NCBI GenBank assembly: GCA_035548175.1
Contig: DASZTO010000011.1
Span: 1 to 64,000 of the forward strand
Length of the DNA stretch: 64,000 nt
Reading direction: 5' to 3'
Source: CALCHA01 sp035548175
GTDB taxonomy: Bacteria > Planctomycetota > Phycisphaerae > WQYP01
Shown: in pieces, positions 27,164 to 36,273 of the stretch
Numbering within the stretch: the stretch's first letter is position 1
How the letters are laid out: each line of letters begins with the position of its first letter
Program-made: the position numbers and the translations under genes
The notes under the pieces: generated by a model
What the model was told of the DNA's origin: nothing
Databases searched by the model: none
Seen by the model: the letters and a program-made list of their open reading frames with translations, nothing else

Positions 27164-28759
27164 TCAAAGTGTATGCGGCGGAGCGGGGGTTCGCCTAGCG
27201 CCCAGCGCCCTGCCGCATTCCGGACAGCGCGGCTCGGGAAACGCCAGCTGCGCGCGCACGTCGAACCCGCACTGCGGGCATAGCGACCCGCCCCGCGCAC
27301 GCCACCGCCCCCGCGCAATCGAAATCAACGGGAAACACGAAGCCAGCATCACCCCGGCGGCGGCAAGCAAAAGGTCGCGGTACGGCAGAACGATGTACGG
27401 CACGCCAGACAGCATGCCGGTGGTCTCATCGATCCCGGTGACCGTCGTGGGATCCGTGACGTCGCGCCTGCCGAAGCTGATGGCGCGCACCGGCGTCAAC
27501 TGCCGCCCGCCGGGCTCGAACGTGGTGCCGAACTGATGCCAGAAATAGCGATCCGTGAAAGAACGGGCGTCGCCGACAGTGACATCCGGCACGGCCGCCG
27601 CATGCGCCAGCGGCATGGATCCCGGAAATCGGTCATAGGCCAACAGCTCAATGCCGCCCTGGTAGCTCGTGAGCGAGAGGCAGAAGGGCTTGCGCGCCCA
27701 GAAGAAATCGTCGGCCGTGAAGCTGCTGCGATAGGCGCCCAGCTCCACCAGCAGAACCGCCGGCAGCAGCGCGGGCGCGAGCCTCACCGGCCACTTGCGC
27801 CGGCGTGCCACAAGATAAATTGCAACGGTCATCGCCACGAAAAGCAGCACCGGCCAGGCGAAGGGAAAGCGGCGGTACTGGGTGTTGGGAGCCGTCACGA
27901 CGATCGCCGCCCGAAGCGCGGCGAGGCCCGCCGGCGCGGGCTCGCTGGTGAACAGCCCTGGGACACTCGCCGGCGGATAAAGCGAATCCCGGGCGACCTC
28001 CCGCACCGCGTACACGCGCGGCATAAAAGGGCTCATATCATTGGAGGCATCCACCAGGTAAGGGTCCGACAGTAGCGACCGCAACAGCGATCGCCGATCC
28101 GGAATGTCGATCGCCACATCCGGGCGACGGAGAAATAGGTCCGGCGACTCGATTGTTTCGCTGGGCGCGGCGGTTTGGCCCAGCAGCGAAGCGGCGAACA
28201 GTCGCGCATCAGGATTCGACGAGGCCATCCAGTCGCGAACGATTGCAGGAAGACGATCATCGACCGGGATGCAAAGCCCGCGAGGGCGCAGCGGGGCGGG
28301 CGAGCCACCGTTGTCGATGGTGATGATCGGCGCGCGGGGGCGGCGCGCCGCCGTTCGCAGCGCGTCGAGAAATCCGCTGGCGGACAGAGGCTTGAGATCC
28401 AGCGACACAACGGGATCATCCTCTCGGTCCCGCAGGGCAGCCGGCCCGGAAAGCGGGATGACGGTGATGGCGCTTTCCTGCGCATCAAAGAAGGCAACCA
28501 CCGGCGTGCCTACAGGAAACGCTGAGGGATCAAAATACCCGGAAGCTAGAAACGCCGCCGCCGACCTGTCGTTGTCAGGGGCAAGAATGCTCTCTTCCTG
28601 GCTGACAACGAGCCCGCCGCCGCCCACCGAGGAAACCGTGCCGCGGATGATGGCTGCCGATCCGGCGGCCAACGCCTCGGGGGTGTAGGCCGCGCGCCCC
28701 CGCGGGCACCATAGAATCACCGCGGCCCAGCCAAGCAAAATGAGCGGAAGCCGGCGCAT
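27164..28759 (-). CDS. Membrane protein with C-terminal zinc ribbon
   Basis: A 531-residue protein with an N-terminal signal peptide (to about residue 23), a large extracytoplasmic part, membrane segments near residues 300-345 (WPVLLFVAMTVAIYLVA and LAPALLPAVLLVELGAY) and 460-485, and a cytoplasmic C-terminal zinc ribbon (CPQCGFDVRAQ and CPECGRALG). The ribbon is of the kind found in many planctomycete membrane proteins. Function is unknown. It is upstream of, and nearly overlaps, the acetyltransferase gene. Confidence 0.65.
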   Translation of the reverse strand: MRRLPLILLGWAAVILWCPRGRAAYTPEALAAGSAAIIRGTVSSVGGGGLVVSQEESILAPDNDRSAAAFLASGYFDPSAFPVGTPVVAFFDAQESAITVIPLSGPAALRDREDDPVVSLDLKPLSASGFLDALRTAARRPRAPIITIDNGGSPAPLRPRGLCIPVDDRLPAIVRDWMASSNPDARLFAASLLGQTAAPSETIESPDLFLRRPDVAIDIPDRRSLLRSLLSDPYLVDASNDMSPFMPRVYAVREVARDSLYPPASVPGLFTSEPAPAGLAALRAAIVVTAPNTQYRRFPFAWPVLLFVAMTVAIYLVARRRKWPVRLAPALLPAVLLVELGAYRSSFTADDFFWARKPFCLSLTSYQGGIELLAYDRFPGSMPLAHAAAVPDVTVGDARSFTDRYFWHQFGTTFEPGGRQLTPVRAISFGRRDVTDPTTVTGIDETTGMLSGVPYIVLPYRDLLLAAAGVMLASCFPLISIARGRWRARGGSLCPQCGFDVRAQLAFPEPRCPECGRALGARRTPAPPHTL

Positions 28760-28952
28760 GGCCGCATTATACCCCTGGCTCTATCGACCCGCGGCAGCGG
28801 CGGATAACCCCCCAAAGGTCCGGCGGCTACAACTTTTGCGAATTTTTTGCTGGCATGGCCGGCCCCGCCGCGGTAGCATCTGCGGGTTGTGCCGGCGCTG
28901 GAGAGGAGCGCCGGCGGGAGAACGAAGGCGACGTACCTGAGGGGGTCGTGCC

Positions 28953-29432
28953 ATGCGTGTTTGGTTGATCGTGATGAGTGTGCTGGTTGCTGCGCTGGCC
29001 GTGCCGGTCGCGCGCGCTCAAGCTGGCCTCGGCGAAAGCGGAGCCCTCGCCATCGAGGGCAACAACAGCATTGACGCCCGCCAGTACCGCATCGACAACG
29101 CCCGCGTTCCCGGCGCCAGCGCCCGCCAAAGCGTCATGGCCTGGCAGGTCATCACCGGCTCCTGGGAAGGCCAGACCCTCGACGGCCTCTCGCTGGTCAT
29201 GGTCAAAACCATCTCCGATGAAGCCTCCGGCGACGCCGCCCGCCAGGTCACCTGCTACGTCTCCCACGTCGCCACCCCGGCGCAGCGCAACGCCCTCATC
29301 GGCGCTTTCCTTTCCACCCAGCCCAGCCTCCTGTCGCCCCGCGATGTCGCGCGGATGCGCGTGGAGCCGGGCGTGATCGTGATCGATATGGAAGACGGGG
29401 CGGTGGTGCTGCACCTGGGGCTCGTATCGTGA
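28953..29432 (+). CDS. Exported protein of unknown function
   Basis: A 159-residue protein with a clear signal peptide (MRVWLIVMSVLVAALAVPVARA). The mature part is a compact predicted alpha/beta domain with VMAWQVITGSWEGQTLDGL, DAARQVTCYVSHVATPAQRN and an acidic VIDMEDGAVVLHLGL end. I do not recognise it with confidence; it resembles in outline small DUF1326-type proteins. Confidence 0.55.
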   Translation: MRVWLIVMSVLVAALAVPVARAQAGLGESGALAIEGNNSIDARQYRIDNARVPGASARQSVMAWQVITGSWEGQTLDGLSLVMVKTISDEASGDAARQVTCYVSHVATPAQRNALIGAFLSTQPSLLSPRDVARMRVEPGVIVIDMEDGAVVLHLGLVS

Positions 29433-29464
29433 CGCAGTAGTCAGTAGTCAGAAGGGCCACGGGG

Positions 29465-29645
29465 GGACGGTCCGCAAACGCGCACAAATCGGCACAACAC
29501 AAATAGTTGTCGCTGGCCGGCGCTCCGCCCAAACACGGACCGCTGAAATTGTGAATTCCTAAACGGCAGGCGGTGCGGCCCGTTCGTGCGGTCTTGTCAC
29601 CATCTATGCGTGTAAATTTGCGTGTATTTTGTGGACCGGTCCGTC
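29465..29645. repeat. 181-bp palindromic element, CACAAAT class, copy B
   Basis: The left arm 29465-29505 (GGACGGTCCGCAAACGCGC and on) faces 29604-29642, whose reverse complement begins GGACCGGTCCACAAAATAC. It has the same length as copy A at 21.4 kb. It lies between convergent genes and its right end is about 4 nt from the nadD stop codon. Confidence 0.8.
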
Positions 29646-29646
29646 G

Positions 29647-30273
29647 TCATCGATACAGGGCGTTTTCGCAAATATATGCCTCCACCGCCGCCGGAACCAG
29701 AAAGGTGATCGGCAGCCCCGCGCGGGCCCGCGCCCGGATGTCCGTGGCCGATAGATTGATCAACGGCGTGTCCAGCACCGACCGCTCCAGCCCCTCCGCC
29801 ACAGCCTTTCCCACATGCGCGGCGATCGCCGAAAAGTCCGGCACGGGAATCCCCGGCCGGGGCAGCAGCGCGATCGTCGCCGCCTCCAAAACGTCGTTGA
29901 TCCGGTGCCACGCGTGCAGCATCGGAAGCTGGTCCACCCCCAGCAGCAGCGTGAACCGCGCCCCGCCCTGTTGGCCGCGCAGTTGTTCGATCGTATCGAT
30001 CGTATAGCTCGGCCCCGGACGATCGAGCTCGCGCGCGTCGATGCCAAAATGCGGCGCTCTCTCGATCGCCAGACGCAGCATCTCCAGTCGCTGCGCCGCC
30101 GATGCACCGGGATCCTGCTTGAGCTTGTGCGGCGACCGATTCGCCGGCAGCAGCACCACCCGGTCCGCCCCCAGCAGTTCCCGCGCGCGCTGCGCCGGTA
30201 TCAGATGCCCATGATGAATCGGATCGAACGTTCCGCCGTAAAGAACCAGATGCTCGCGCGGTGAAGAAGCCAT
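29647..30273 (-). CDS. nadD: Nicotinate-nucleotide adenylyltransferase
   Basis: A 208-residue NAD-synthesis enzyme that joins nicotinate mononucleotide and ATP. The nucleotidyltransferase motif GGTFDPIHHGHL is at residues 14-25, LLPANRSPHK near 42 and the C-terminal LSATDIRARA motif, here in place of ISSTxIR, near residue 173. Length and motifs are normal. The usual neighbours (obg, proB, rsfS) are absent. Confidence 0.92.
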   Translation of the reverse strand: MASSPREHLVLYGGTFDPIHHGHLIPAQRARELLGADRVVLLPANRSPHKLKQDPGASAAQRLEMLRLAIERAPHFGIDARELDRPGPSYTIDTIEQLRGQQGGARFTLLLGVDQLPMLHAWHRINDVLEAATIALLPRPGIPVPDFSAIAAHVGKAVAEGLERSVLDTPLINLSATDIRARARAGLPITFLVPAAVEAYICENALYR

Positions 30274-30443
30274 GCGGCCAGTATACGCAATTCACCGCCG
30301 GATCGTCCCCGCCGCCGATTCCGCCGGCAGCCATTCCAATCCCCGGCATCAACAGCCGAACACGAACCCCTCATGGACGGCCCCCCCCGGCGCGGCATAA
30401 TTGACCGCTGCAACTTTCTTCACCCCCACACCCGGAGCCCCCC

Positions 30444-31070
30444 GTGAAAATCTATACGAAATTCGGCGACACCGGCGATACCGCACTCTTCGACGGCAAA
30501 CGCGTGCCCAAAGATCACCTCCGCATCGAAACCTACGGCACCGTCGACGAGCTAAACAGTTGCCTCGGAATCGCCATCGCCGCCCTCCGCTCCGAGCTCC
30601 CCCCCGTCCCCAACACTCACGCCCGCGAAACTCACGCCGGCGAACCGCCCCTGCACGAACGCCTCCTCGAGTTGCAACGCGAGCTCTTCGTGCTCGGCTC
30701 CGATCTCGCTACCCCGCCCGGATCGAAACATGAAGACCGCGTGAAACGCATCGCCCCCGAAGCCGTCCAGCGCCTCGAACGCTGGATCGACCGCGCCGCC
30801 GCCCAGCTCCCCCCGCTCAAACGTTTCGTCCTCCCCGGCGGCACTCCCGCCGCCGCCCACCTTCACCTCGCCCGCACCCTCTGTCGCCGCGCCGAACGCC
30901 GCCTCGTCGCCCTCATCCACGCCGATCCCCCCGCCGCCCCAGCCCTCGCAACCCCCCTCATTTACCTCAACCGCCTCAGCGATCTGCTCTTCACCCTCGC
31001 CCGCCTTGCGAATAAAGACGCCGGCATTGGGGACATAGAATGGGACGGTCGCAACAATATGCCTGTTTAA
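30444..31070 (+). CDS. Corrinoid adenosyltransferase, PduO type
   Basis: A 208-residue ATP:cob(I)alamin adenosyltransferase. YTKFGDTGDTALFDGKRV, the KDHLRIETYGTVDELNS motif and the late RTLCRRAERRLVAL helix with DLLFTLAR are characteristic. It makes adenosylcobalamin. GTG 30444 is preceded by CGGAG. No cobalamin riboswitch is visible in the 170 nt upstream. Confidence 0.9.
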   Translation: MKIYTKFGDTGDTALFDGKRVPKDHLRIETYGTVDELNSCLGIAIAALRSELPPVPNTHARETHAGEPPLHERLLELQRELFVLGSDLATPPGSKHEDRVKRIAPEAVQRLERWIDRAAAQLPPLKRFVLPGGTPAAAHLHLARTLCRRAERRLVALIHADPPAAPALATPLIYLNRLSDLLFTLARLANKDAGIGDIEWDGRNNMPV

Positions 31071-31127
31071 ACGATATACATGCTTAGGCGATCCAAAATC
31101 CCTCTTTCAACAACTCAGGAGCGATCG

Positions 31128-31682
31128 ATGAGCGATGGGTGTGGTCTGAGCCGGCGGGAAATTCTGGCAGTGGCGGCCGGCGGTGTGGCGGGGGCGGTCC
31201 TGGCGCCATTGACCGTCAAGGGAGCGGCCACTCGCCCTGCACCAGGCGCCAGTTCCGGCGCGCCCGAAGCCACGCCCGTCACCCCCAAATCCGCCGCCGA
31301 TGGCTGGCTCACCACCGTCAAACCCGCCGACATCGCCGACAACACCTTCCGCCCCATCACCGATCAGCCCATCGTCCTCGCACGCAATGGCGATGAGCTC
31401 TACGCTCTCTCCACAAAATGCACCCACATGGGTTGCGCCGTCGCACCCCAGCCGCCTCGCGCGGTGCCCGAGGGTAAAGCCCCCGAACTCGCCTGCCCCT
31501 GCCACGGCGGACATTTCTCCCTCTCCGGCGCCAACACCAAAGGCCCCAAAAACAGCCCCCCCACGCTCAAGCCGCTCGCCCGCTACCCACTCCGCCTCAA
31601 CAAGGATGGCCTCATCGAGGTCAACCCCGCCGCCCCCGTCGACCCCCAGGCGCCCGGCGCCGTCCTTACCCTCAAAACCTGA
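31128..31682 (+). CDS. Tat-exported Rieske [2Fe-2S] protein 1
   Basis: A 184-residue electron carrier. The N-terminus is a twin-arginine signal (LSRREILAVAAGG). The Rieske motifs are CTHMGC near residue 103 and CPCHGGHFSLSG near 127, with His and Cys ligands complete. CAGGAG lies 7 nt upstream. It is followed 126 nt later by a second, shorter Tat/Rieske gene; no cytochrome b or quinol oxidase partner is adjacent, so the redox partner is unknown. Confidence 0.85.
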   Translation: MSDGCGLSRREILAVAAGGVAGAVLAPLTVKGAATRPAPGASSGAPEATPVTPKSAADGWLTTVKPADIADNTFRPITDQPIVLARNGDELYALSTKCTHMGCAVAPQPPRAVPEGKAPELACPCHGGHFSLSGANTKGPKNSPPTLKPLARYPLRLNKDGLIEVNPAAPVDPQAPGAVLTLKT

Positions 31683-31808
31683 AACTCCCGTCGTCAGCTT
31701 AGCGCCACGATGCCGCGCGAGTAAGATTGCTCCCGGTGCGTCGCGCTTTCCACGCCGGCCCACCACGGCGCCCAGCGCCGCCGCTGTTCAACTCTCAAGG
31801 AGCTTGGC

Positions 31809-32237
31809 ATGGATGCGATCGTCACGCGACGCGAAGCACTGGCCGCCGGAGGTCTTTGCGTCGGCCTCGCACTCTGCGGATGCAGCAGCCAGCATCACAA
31901 GGAACCCACCATCACCACCGGCGTGGTCAACCTCGGCCCCGCCTCCGATTACCCCGCCGGTTCCGCCACCACCAAGTGGATGCAGCAATACGGCATCACC
32001 GTCGTCAACCAGTCCGGCGTCGTCGTCGCCATCCGTTCCAAATGCACCCACAACGGATGCCTCGCCCCCTGGAACGACGACGAACAGCAGTTCGTCTGCC
32101 CCTGCCACGGCAGCCGCTTCGATATGCTCGGCCGCGTCATCAAAGGCCCCGCCAAAAAACCCCTCCCCGCCGAAGCCACACAACCCGGCCCCGGCGGCAC
32201 AATCACCGTCGACCTCGGCAAACTCTACGCCATGTGA
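31809..32237 (+). CDS. Tat-exported Rieske [2Fe-2S] lipoprotein 2
   Basis: A 142-residue protein with a twin-arginine motif (VTRREALAAGG) and a lipobox-like LCGC near residue 29, so it may be a Tat-exported lipoprotein. The cluster ligands are CTHNGC (about 78-83) and CPCHGSRFDMLG (about 98-109). It is a paralogue in type, though not closely similar, of the Rieske protein encoded just upstream. Confidence 0.85.
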   Translation: MDAIVTRREALAAGGLCVGLALCGCSSQHHKEPTITTGVVNLGPASDYPAGSATTKWMQQYGITVVNQSGVVVAIRSKCTHNGCLAPWNDDEQQFVCPCHGSRFDMLGRVIKGPAKKPLPAEATQPGPGGTITVDLGKLYAM

Positions 32238-32323
32238 GAAAAATCACTCCCATCTCGAAAATCATGGCAAAAATTGCGATTTGAGCCTATATTGCTGAGC
32301 GCAATTCTTGTGGGAGAGTGGTT

Positions 32324-34249
32324 ATGCGCCGCAGCCTGCCGGTTCTGTTTGTACTTCTCGCCGCACAATTGGCTTTCGCAACGGATTCGGCCACCCAGCC
32401 GTCGATCATTCGGGGAGATCAGTGGCGGTTCGATGAAGCCAAAGGCCTAGCTGTTTACCTTCCCCAAAATTCATTGGACACGCCAACGCTTACTGGAGAT
32501 ATGGAGCGCGTTGGCGCAGGAAAGGCACTGACACTTACGTTCCAAACGGATGCTCGCTTCATTCGAATCGGCAAGAATAATCCCGTCGAACTGATCCTGA
32601 ACAAGTCAAGTTCCCACCAGCTTGTCCTGGTTGGCGACGCCATGACAGGCTACGTATCCCTCGACGGCGGTGACCGCGCCCCAAATCAGGGTAAATGGCT
32701 GGAACAACTCACTGCAGGCAATGGCATCGTCAGTATTCAATTCGTCGGTGCAAGCTATGTCACCGCACACTACGAAGCGGGAGTTCCGGCCATTGGGAAC
32801 CACGGGACTGGAGAACAGTCAACCGCGAATTCGGAAGCGGGGCAAAAAGCTCAAAGCCTTCGCGACGCCCTCAAGTCGGTTCAGCCGGTATCGCCGAGCG
32901 GCAGCAGCCAAGACCTCAAAGGGTTGCAATTGGTCGAACAAGCTGTTTTCGAGCTTCGCGTCGCATTGCCAGGCCAGAAGGCGGAATCCTTCGGCACGGG
33001 GTTTCTCGTCGACTCTCAAGGCTTCGGAGTGACCGCTTATCATGTCGTCGAAGGAGGATCGGTAGCGGTGGCCACGTTTGATGGCAACAAGACGGAAATC
33101 CCGGTAGAACTCTGGGACGCTGATCCATCATACGATGTGGCAATCGTTAGGCTTCAGCCAAAAGCGGCATTAGCTCTGCCAACGCCGCTCCGAGTCATTT
33201 CTGCGACCCCGCAGGTTGGGACTGACGTGTACGCGATCGGATTTCCGGAGACCGGCTTTACCGTAACTAAAGGCATTGTCTCTGGACTGCGGACTTACCA
33301 AGGGCTTCCCAAGTCGATGAGACAATGGCTAGACCACAATCGCTGGTCACACGACCTGGACTGGATCCAGACCGACTGCACGATCAATTCGGGAAATTCA
33401 GGCGGCCCTCTTGTCACCGAAGATGGTCAGGTCATAGGGATTGCGACATGGAATGTAAATAGCGAGGACGTCCATAATGTCTATTTTGCGTCGCGAATGA
33501 CCAGAGCGGCGCAGTTGCTCGCGCAGCCTTCGGCAAAACCTTTAACCTTTGCCGCCGCGCTGAAGAAATTCCCCAGCACCGAGGTGTCAACGGCTGGATT
33601 TCCATCGATTGTCGTCCCGCGGAATGCCACGTCCATAATGCTTGCCTCGCACATCTCCGCCCTTGTGTCATCAATCAACTGCTCGAGATGCAGTGGCACT
33701 GGTTCAATCGAAGTGTCACACCAGGTGGGAACCAGAACTTCCGGCGGCGTCATATTTCCGATCATGGAGACGGAGAAGGAACAGTGCCCGATATGCGATG
33801 GTAGGGGATACAACGAAACGGCATTCCGAACACAGGCTCGACAACTCGTGGAAGTTATCGCTCAATTAGATCCAGCTACAAGAAACTATGAAGATCAGAT
33901 CAAGAGTGTCGCCAGCCGTATTTGGATCTTGGCAGAGAAATATCCCAAAGCGTTTCTCGAACTAAACCTCGCAGCAGATTGGACTAAGTCTCAACGCAAC
34001 AATCCGAGAGGACTTCCTGTCATGATGGTGGGCAAGTACCTTGGGCCTGTCGATGACGACGGGACGCTGCAGATGGTAAGCTGCCACGGCCGCGTTTATG
34101 TGTTGAACGAATCAGTCGTCACGACAGCCACAGCAGATGATCAGGTGGTCTTCGGCGGATTATTGGCCGGCGCCCTAGTGCTCCGCGATGGTGATGCGGT
34201 ACCCGTCCTGCAATACGGGTTCACTGTGAGCGAAGACGCAAAGCGCTAA
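32324..34249 (+). CDS. HtrA-like trypsin-fold protease with DnaJ-type zinc motif
   Basis: A 641-residue exported protein. After a signal peptide come a beta-rich N-terminal domain (about 20-170), then a trypsin-like domain with His in VTAYHVVEGG, Asp in SYDVAIVRL and Ser in NSGNSGGPLV, so the triad is complete. No PDZ domain is evident. A pair of DnaJ-like zinc knuckles follows (CSRCSGTG and CPICDGRG, about residues 450-495). Start ATG 32324 has GGGAG 7 nt upstream. Base composition is markedly lower in GC than the neighbours: hand counts give 38% at 33841-33900 and 48% at 33901-33960, against 70% at 35041-35100. This suggests later acquisition. Confidence 0.8.
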   Translation: MRRSLPVLFVLLAAQLAFATDSATQPSIIRGDQWRFDEAKGLAVYLPQNSLDTPTLTGDMERVGAGKALTLTFQTDARFIRIGKNNPVELILNKSSSHQLVLVGDAMTGYVSLDGGDRAPNQGKWLEQLTAGNGIVSIQFVGASYVTAHYEAGVPAIGNHGTGEQSTANSEAGQKAQSLRDALKSVQPVSPSGSSQDLKGLQLVEQAVFELRVALPGQKAESFGTGFLVDSQGFGVTAYHVVEGGSVAVATFDGNKTEIPVELWDADPSYDVAIVRLQPKAALALPTPLRVISATPQVGTDVYAIGFPETGFTVTKGIVSGLRTYQGLPKSMRQWLDHNRWSHDLDWIQTDCTINSGNSGGPLVTEDGQVIGIATWNVNSEDVHNVYFASRMTRAAQLLAQPSAKPLTFAAALKKFPSTEVSTAGFPSIVVPRNATSIMLASHISALVSSINCSRCSGTGSIEVSHQVGTRTSGGVIFPIMETEKEQCPICDGRGYNETAFRTQARQLVEVIAQLDPATRNYEDQIKSVASRIWILAEKYPKAFLELNLAADWTKSQRNNPRGLPVMMVGKYLGPVDDDGTLQMVSCHGRVYVLNESVVTTATADDQVVFGGLLAGALVLRDGDAVPVLQYGFTVSEDAKR

Positions 34250-34252
34250 AGT

Positions 34253-34282
34253 TTGCCCGCTAGTCGCGTGATCAGGTAAAAT
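34253..34282 (+). promoter_or_regulatory. Putative nuoI promoter
   Basis: TTGCCC and TAAAAT separated by 18 nt, ending 30 nt before the nuoI ATG. A plausible but unremarkable housekeeping promoter. Confidence 0.4.
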
Positions 34283-34312
34283 GCGCTGAGTCGATATCTC
34301 ACAGGGACCACC

Positions 34313-34846
34313 ATGAACCCCGACGACGTCATCGAACTCCAGGAACCCAAGCTCGGCGGCTTTGAAACCATGTTCATCCCCGCCGTCCTCAAAGGCCTCG
34401 GCACCACCATCCGTCACCTGGGCAAGTCCATGACCGGCGGCCACCGCACCCTCCAATACCCCGAAGAACGCCGCGAAAATAAGGATGTCTTCCACGGCGG
34501 CATGGACATCCAACGCTACCGCGGCGTCCATCGCCTCAATCGCGACGAACTGGGCCGCGTCAAATGCGTCGCCTGCTACATGTGCGCCACCGCCTGCCCC
34601 GCCCACTGCATCCACATCGTCGGCGAAGAGGCGCCCTGGACCGACCGCGAAAAATATCCCGCCAAGTTCGACATCGACGAACTCCGCTGCATCTACTGCG
34701 GCATGTGCGAAGAAGCCTGCCCCGTCGACGCCATCGAGCTCACCTACGAATACGACATCGTCGGCCTCACCCGGCAGGAAATGATCTTCGACAAGGAAAA
34801 GCTCCTCGGCATCTACGATCGCACCATCGACAAAAAACCTATGTGA
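34313..34846 (+). CDS. nuoI: NADH-quinone oxidoreductase subunit I
   Basis: A 177-residue ferredoxin-like subunit of complex I holding clusters N6a and N6b. The two [4Fe-4S] motifs are CVACYMCATACP (about 83-94) and CIYCGMCEEACP (about 126-137), and the family-specific YRGVHRL and EYDIVGLTRQEMIFDKE segments are present. The rest of the nuo operon is not here; galM follows 15 nt later. It may serve complex I encoded elsewhere. Confidence 0.9.
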   Translation: MNPDDVIELQEPKLGGFETMFIPAVLKGLGTTIRHLGKSMTGGHRTLQYPEERRENKDVFHGGMDIQRYRGVHRLNRDELGRVKCVACYMCATACPAHCIHIVGEEAPWTDREKYPAKFDIDELRCIYCGMCEEACPVDAIELTYEYDIVGLTRQEMIFDKEKLLGIYDRTIDKKPM

Positions 34847-34861
34847 TTCCCGGGGGGAAAC

Positions 34862-35962
34862 ATGCCCATCCCGAAGACCGCCGCCGCCCTCCTCCTCGCC
34901 GCCGCCACCCTCGCCGCCCGCGCCCAGCCCGCCACCACCAACCCCGCTCCCACCGTCACCTCCGAAGACTGGGGAAAAACCGCCGACGGCCAGACCGTCC
35001 AACGCTTCACCCTCAAAAACGCCCACGGCATGACCCTCCGCGTCATGACCTACGGCGCCACCATCACCTCCCTCGACGTCCCCGACGCCCAGGGCAACCT
35101 CGCCAACGTCGTCCTCGGCGCCGACACCTTCGCCCGCTACCTCCGCGGGCTCCCCACCGCCGGCCCCATCGAAGGCCGCGTCGCCAACCGCATCGCCAAC
35201 GCCTCCTTCGACCTCGACGGCCACACCTATCAGCTCAACGCCAACAACGGCCCCCACACCCTTCACGGCGGCCGCAAAGGCTTCAACGCCGTCAACTGGA
35301 CCGCCGAAATTCTCCCGCCCCCGCCCGACGTCAACGCCGCCTACGTCCGCTTCACCTACCACTCCAAGGACGGCGAAGAAGGCTTCCCTGGCAATCTCAC
35401 CGCCACCGTCACCTACACCCTCACCGACGACAACCAACTCCTCCTCGCCTACACCGCCGCCACCGACAAACCCACCCCCGTCAATCTCACCAGCCACGCC
35501 TTCTTCAATCTCGCCGGCTCAGGCAGCATCCTCGACCACGTCCTCTGGATCGACGCCGACCGTTACACCCCCACTGACGCCGCCCTTATCCCCACCGGCG
35601 AGATCGCCCCCGTCAAAGGCACGCCGCTCGATTTCACCACGCCCACCGCCATCGGCGCGCGCCTCGACGCCCTCAAGCCCATGACCACTTACGACAACAG
35701 CTTCGTGCTCAATTCCGCGCCCGCCGGCAAGCCCCTCCGCCTCGTCGCCCGTCTCACCGATCCCAAATCCGGCCGCACCATGGAAGTCCGCACCGATCAG
35801 CCCGGCCTTCAGCTCTACACCGGCGACGCCCGCCACCCAGGCCTCTGCCTGGAAACCCAGCACTTCCCCGACGCCGTCCACCACCCCAACTTCCCCAACA
35901 CCATCCTCCGCCCCGGCGAGACATTCACCAGCACCACGATCTACAGCTTCTCCGCCAAGTGA
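34862..35962 (+). CDS. galM: Exported aldose 1-epimerase
   Basis: A 366-residue mutarotase with a signal peptide (cleavage near LAARAQP). TYGATITSLDVPD, the IEGRVANRIANA motif, NNGPHTLHGG (catalytic His region), NLTSHAFFNLAG (second catalytic His) and the late Glu in GLCLETQHFPDAVHH are all conserved. It interconverts sugar anomers outside the cytoplasm. GGGGGG precedes the ATG. It faces a GH43 arabinanase and a carbohydrate-binding-like gene. Confidence 0.92.
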   Translation: MPIPKTAAALLLAAATLAARAQPATTNPAPTVTSEDWGKTADGQTVQRFTLKNAHGMTLRVMTYGATITSLDVPDAQGNLANVVLGADTFARYLRGLPTAGPIEGRVANRIANASFDLDGHTYQLNANNGPHTLHGGRKGFNAVNWTAEILPPPPDVNAAYVRFTYHSKDGEEGFPGNLTATVTYTLTDDNQLLLAYTAATDKPTPVNLTSHAFFNLAGSGSILDHVLWIDADRYTPTDAALIPTGEIAPVKGTPLDFTTPTAIGARLDALKPMTTYDNSFVLNSAPAGKPLRLVARLTDPKSGRTMEVRTDQPGLQLYTGDARHPGLCLETQHFPDAVHHPNFPNTILRPGETFTSTTIYSFSAK

Positions 35963-35973
35963 CCTGCGACACG

Positions 35974-36243
35974 GATTTCACCACGGAGTTCACGAAGAGC
36001 ATAGCGCTGCGAAGCCGCAACCAGAAAACCACGGAGCACACGGAGGGCCCGGAGGGGCGACGACGACCCCCTTCACCGACGACGACGTAAATTGGCCACG
36101 AAAGGCACCAAAGACACGAAAGTTGCAATCTGGGAATGTTGTTGCGGCGCGAAGAAGTGGCGCGACTGTAGTACGGAGACGACGTAGGGAAAGGCTCCAG
36201 GGAAACTCCGTGTCCTCCGTGTTCTCCGTGGTTTTTGAAAAAT
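35974..36243. repeat. Compound palindromic repeat, CACGGAG arms around a CACGAAA core
   Basis: Left arms at 35974-36000 and 36021-36068 (CACGGAG units) face a right arm at 36203-36243 (CTCCGTGTCC then CTCCGTGGTTTTTGAAA). Between them, 36078-36170 is the inverted copy of the 95-bp repeat at 12787-12878. The element fills the 311-nt gap between the convergent galM and GH43 genes; no gene is present there. Confidence 0.75.
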
Positions 36244-36273
36244 GACCGTCGCAATTGCACCGGGCGTTCTCCG

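Noticed and set aside
30274..30443. Cobalamin riboswitch before the adenosyltransferase gene
   Set aside because: The B12-box consensus and the expected long structured leader are not present.
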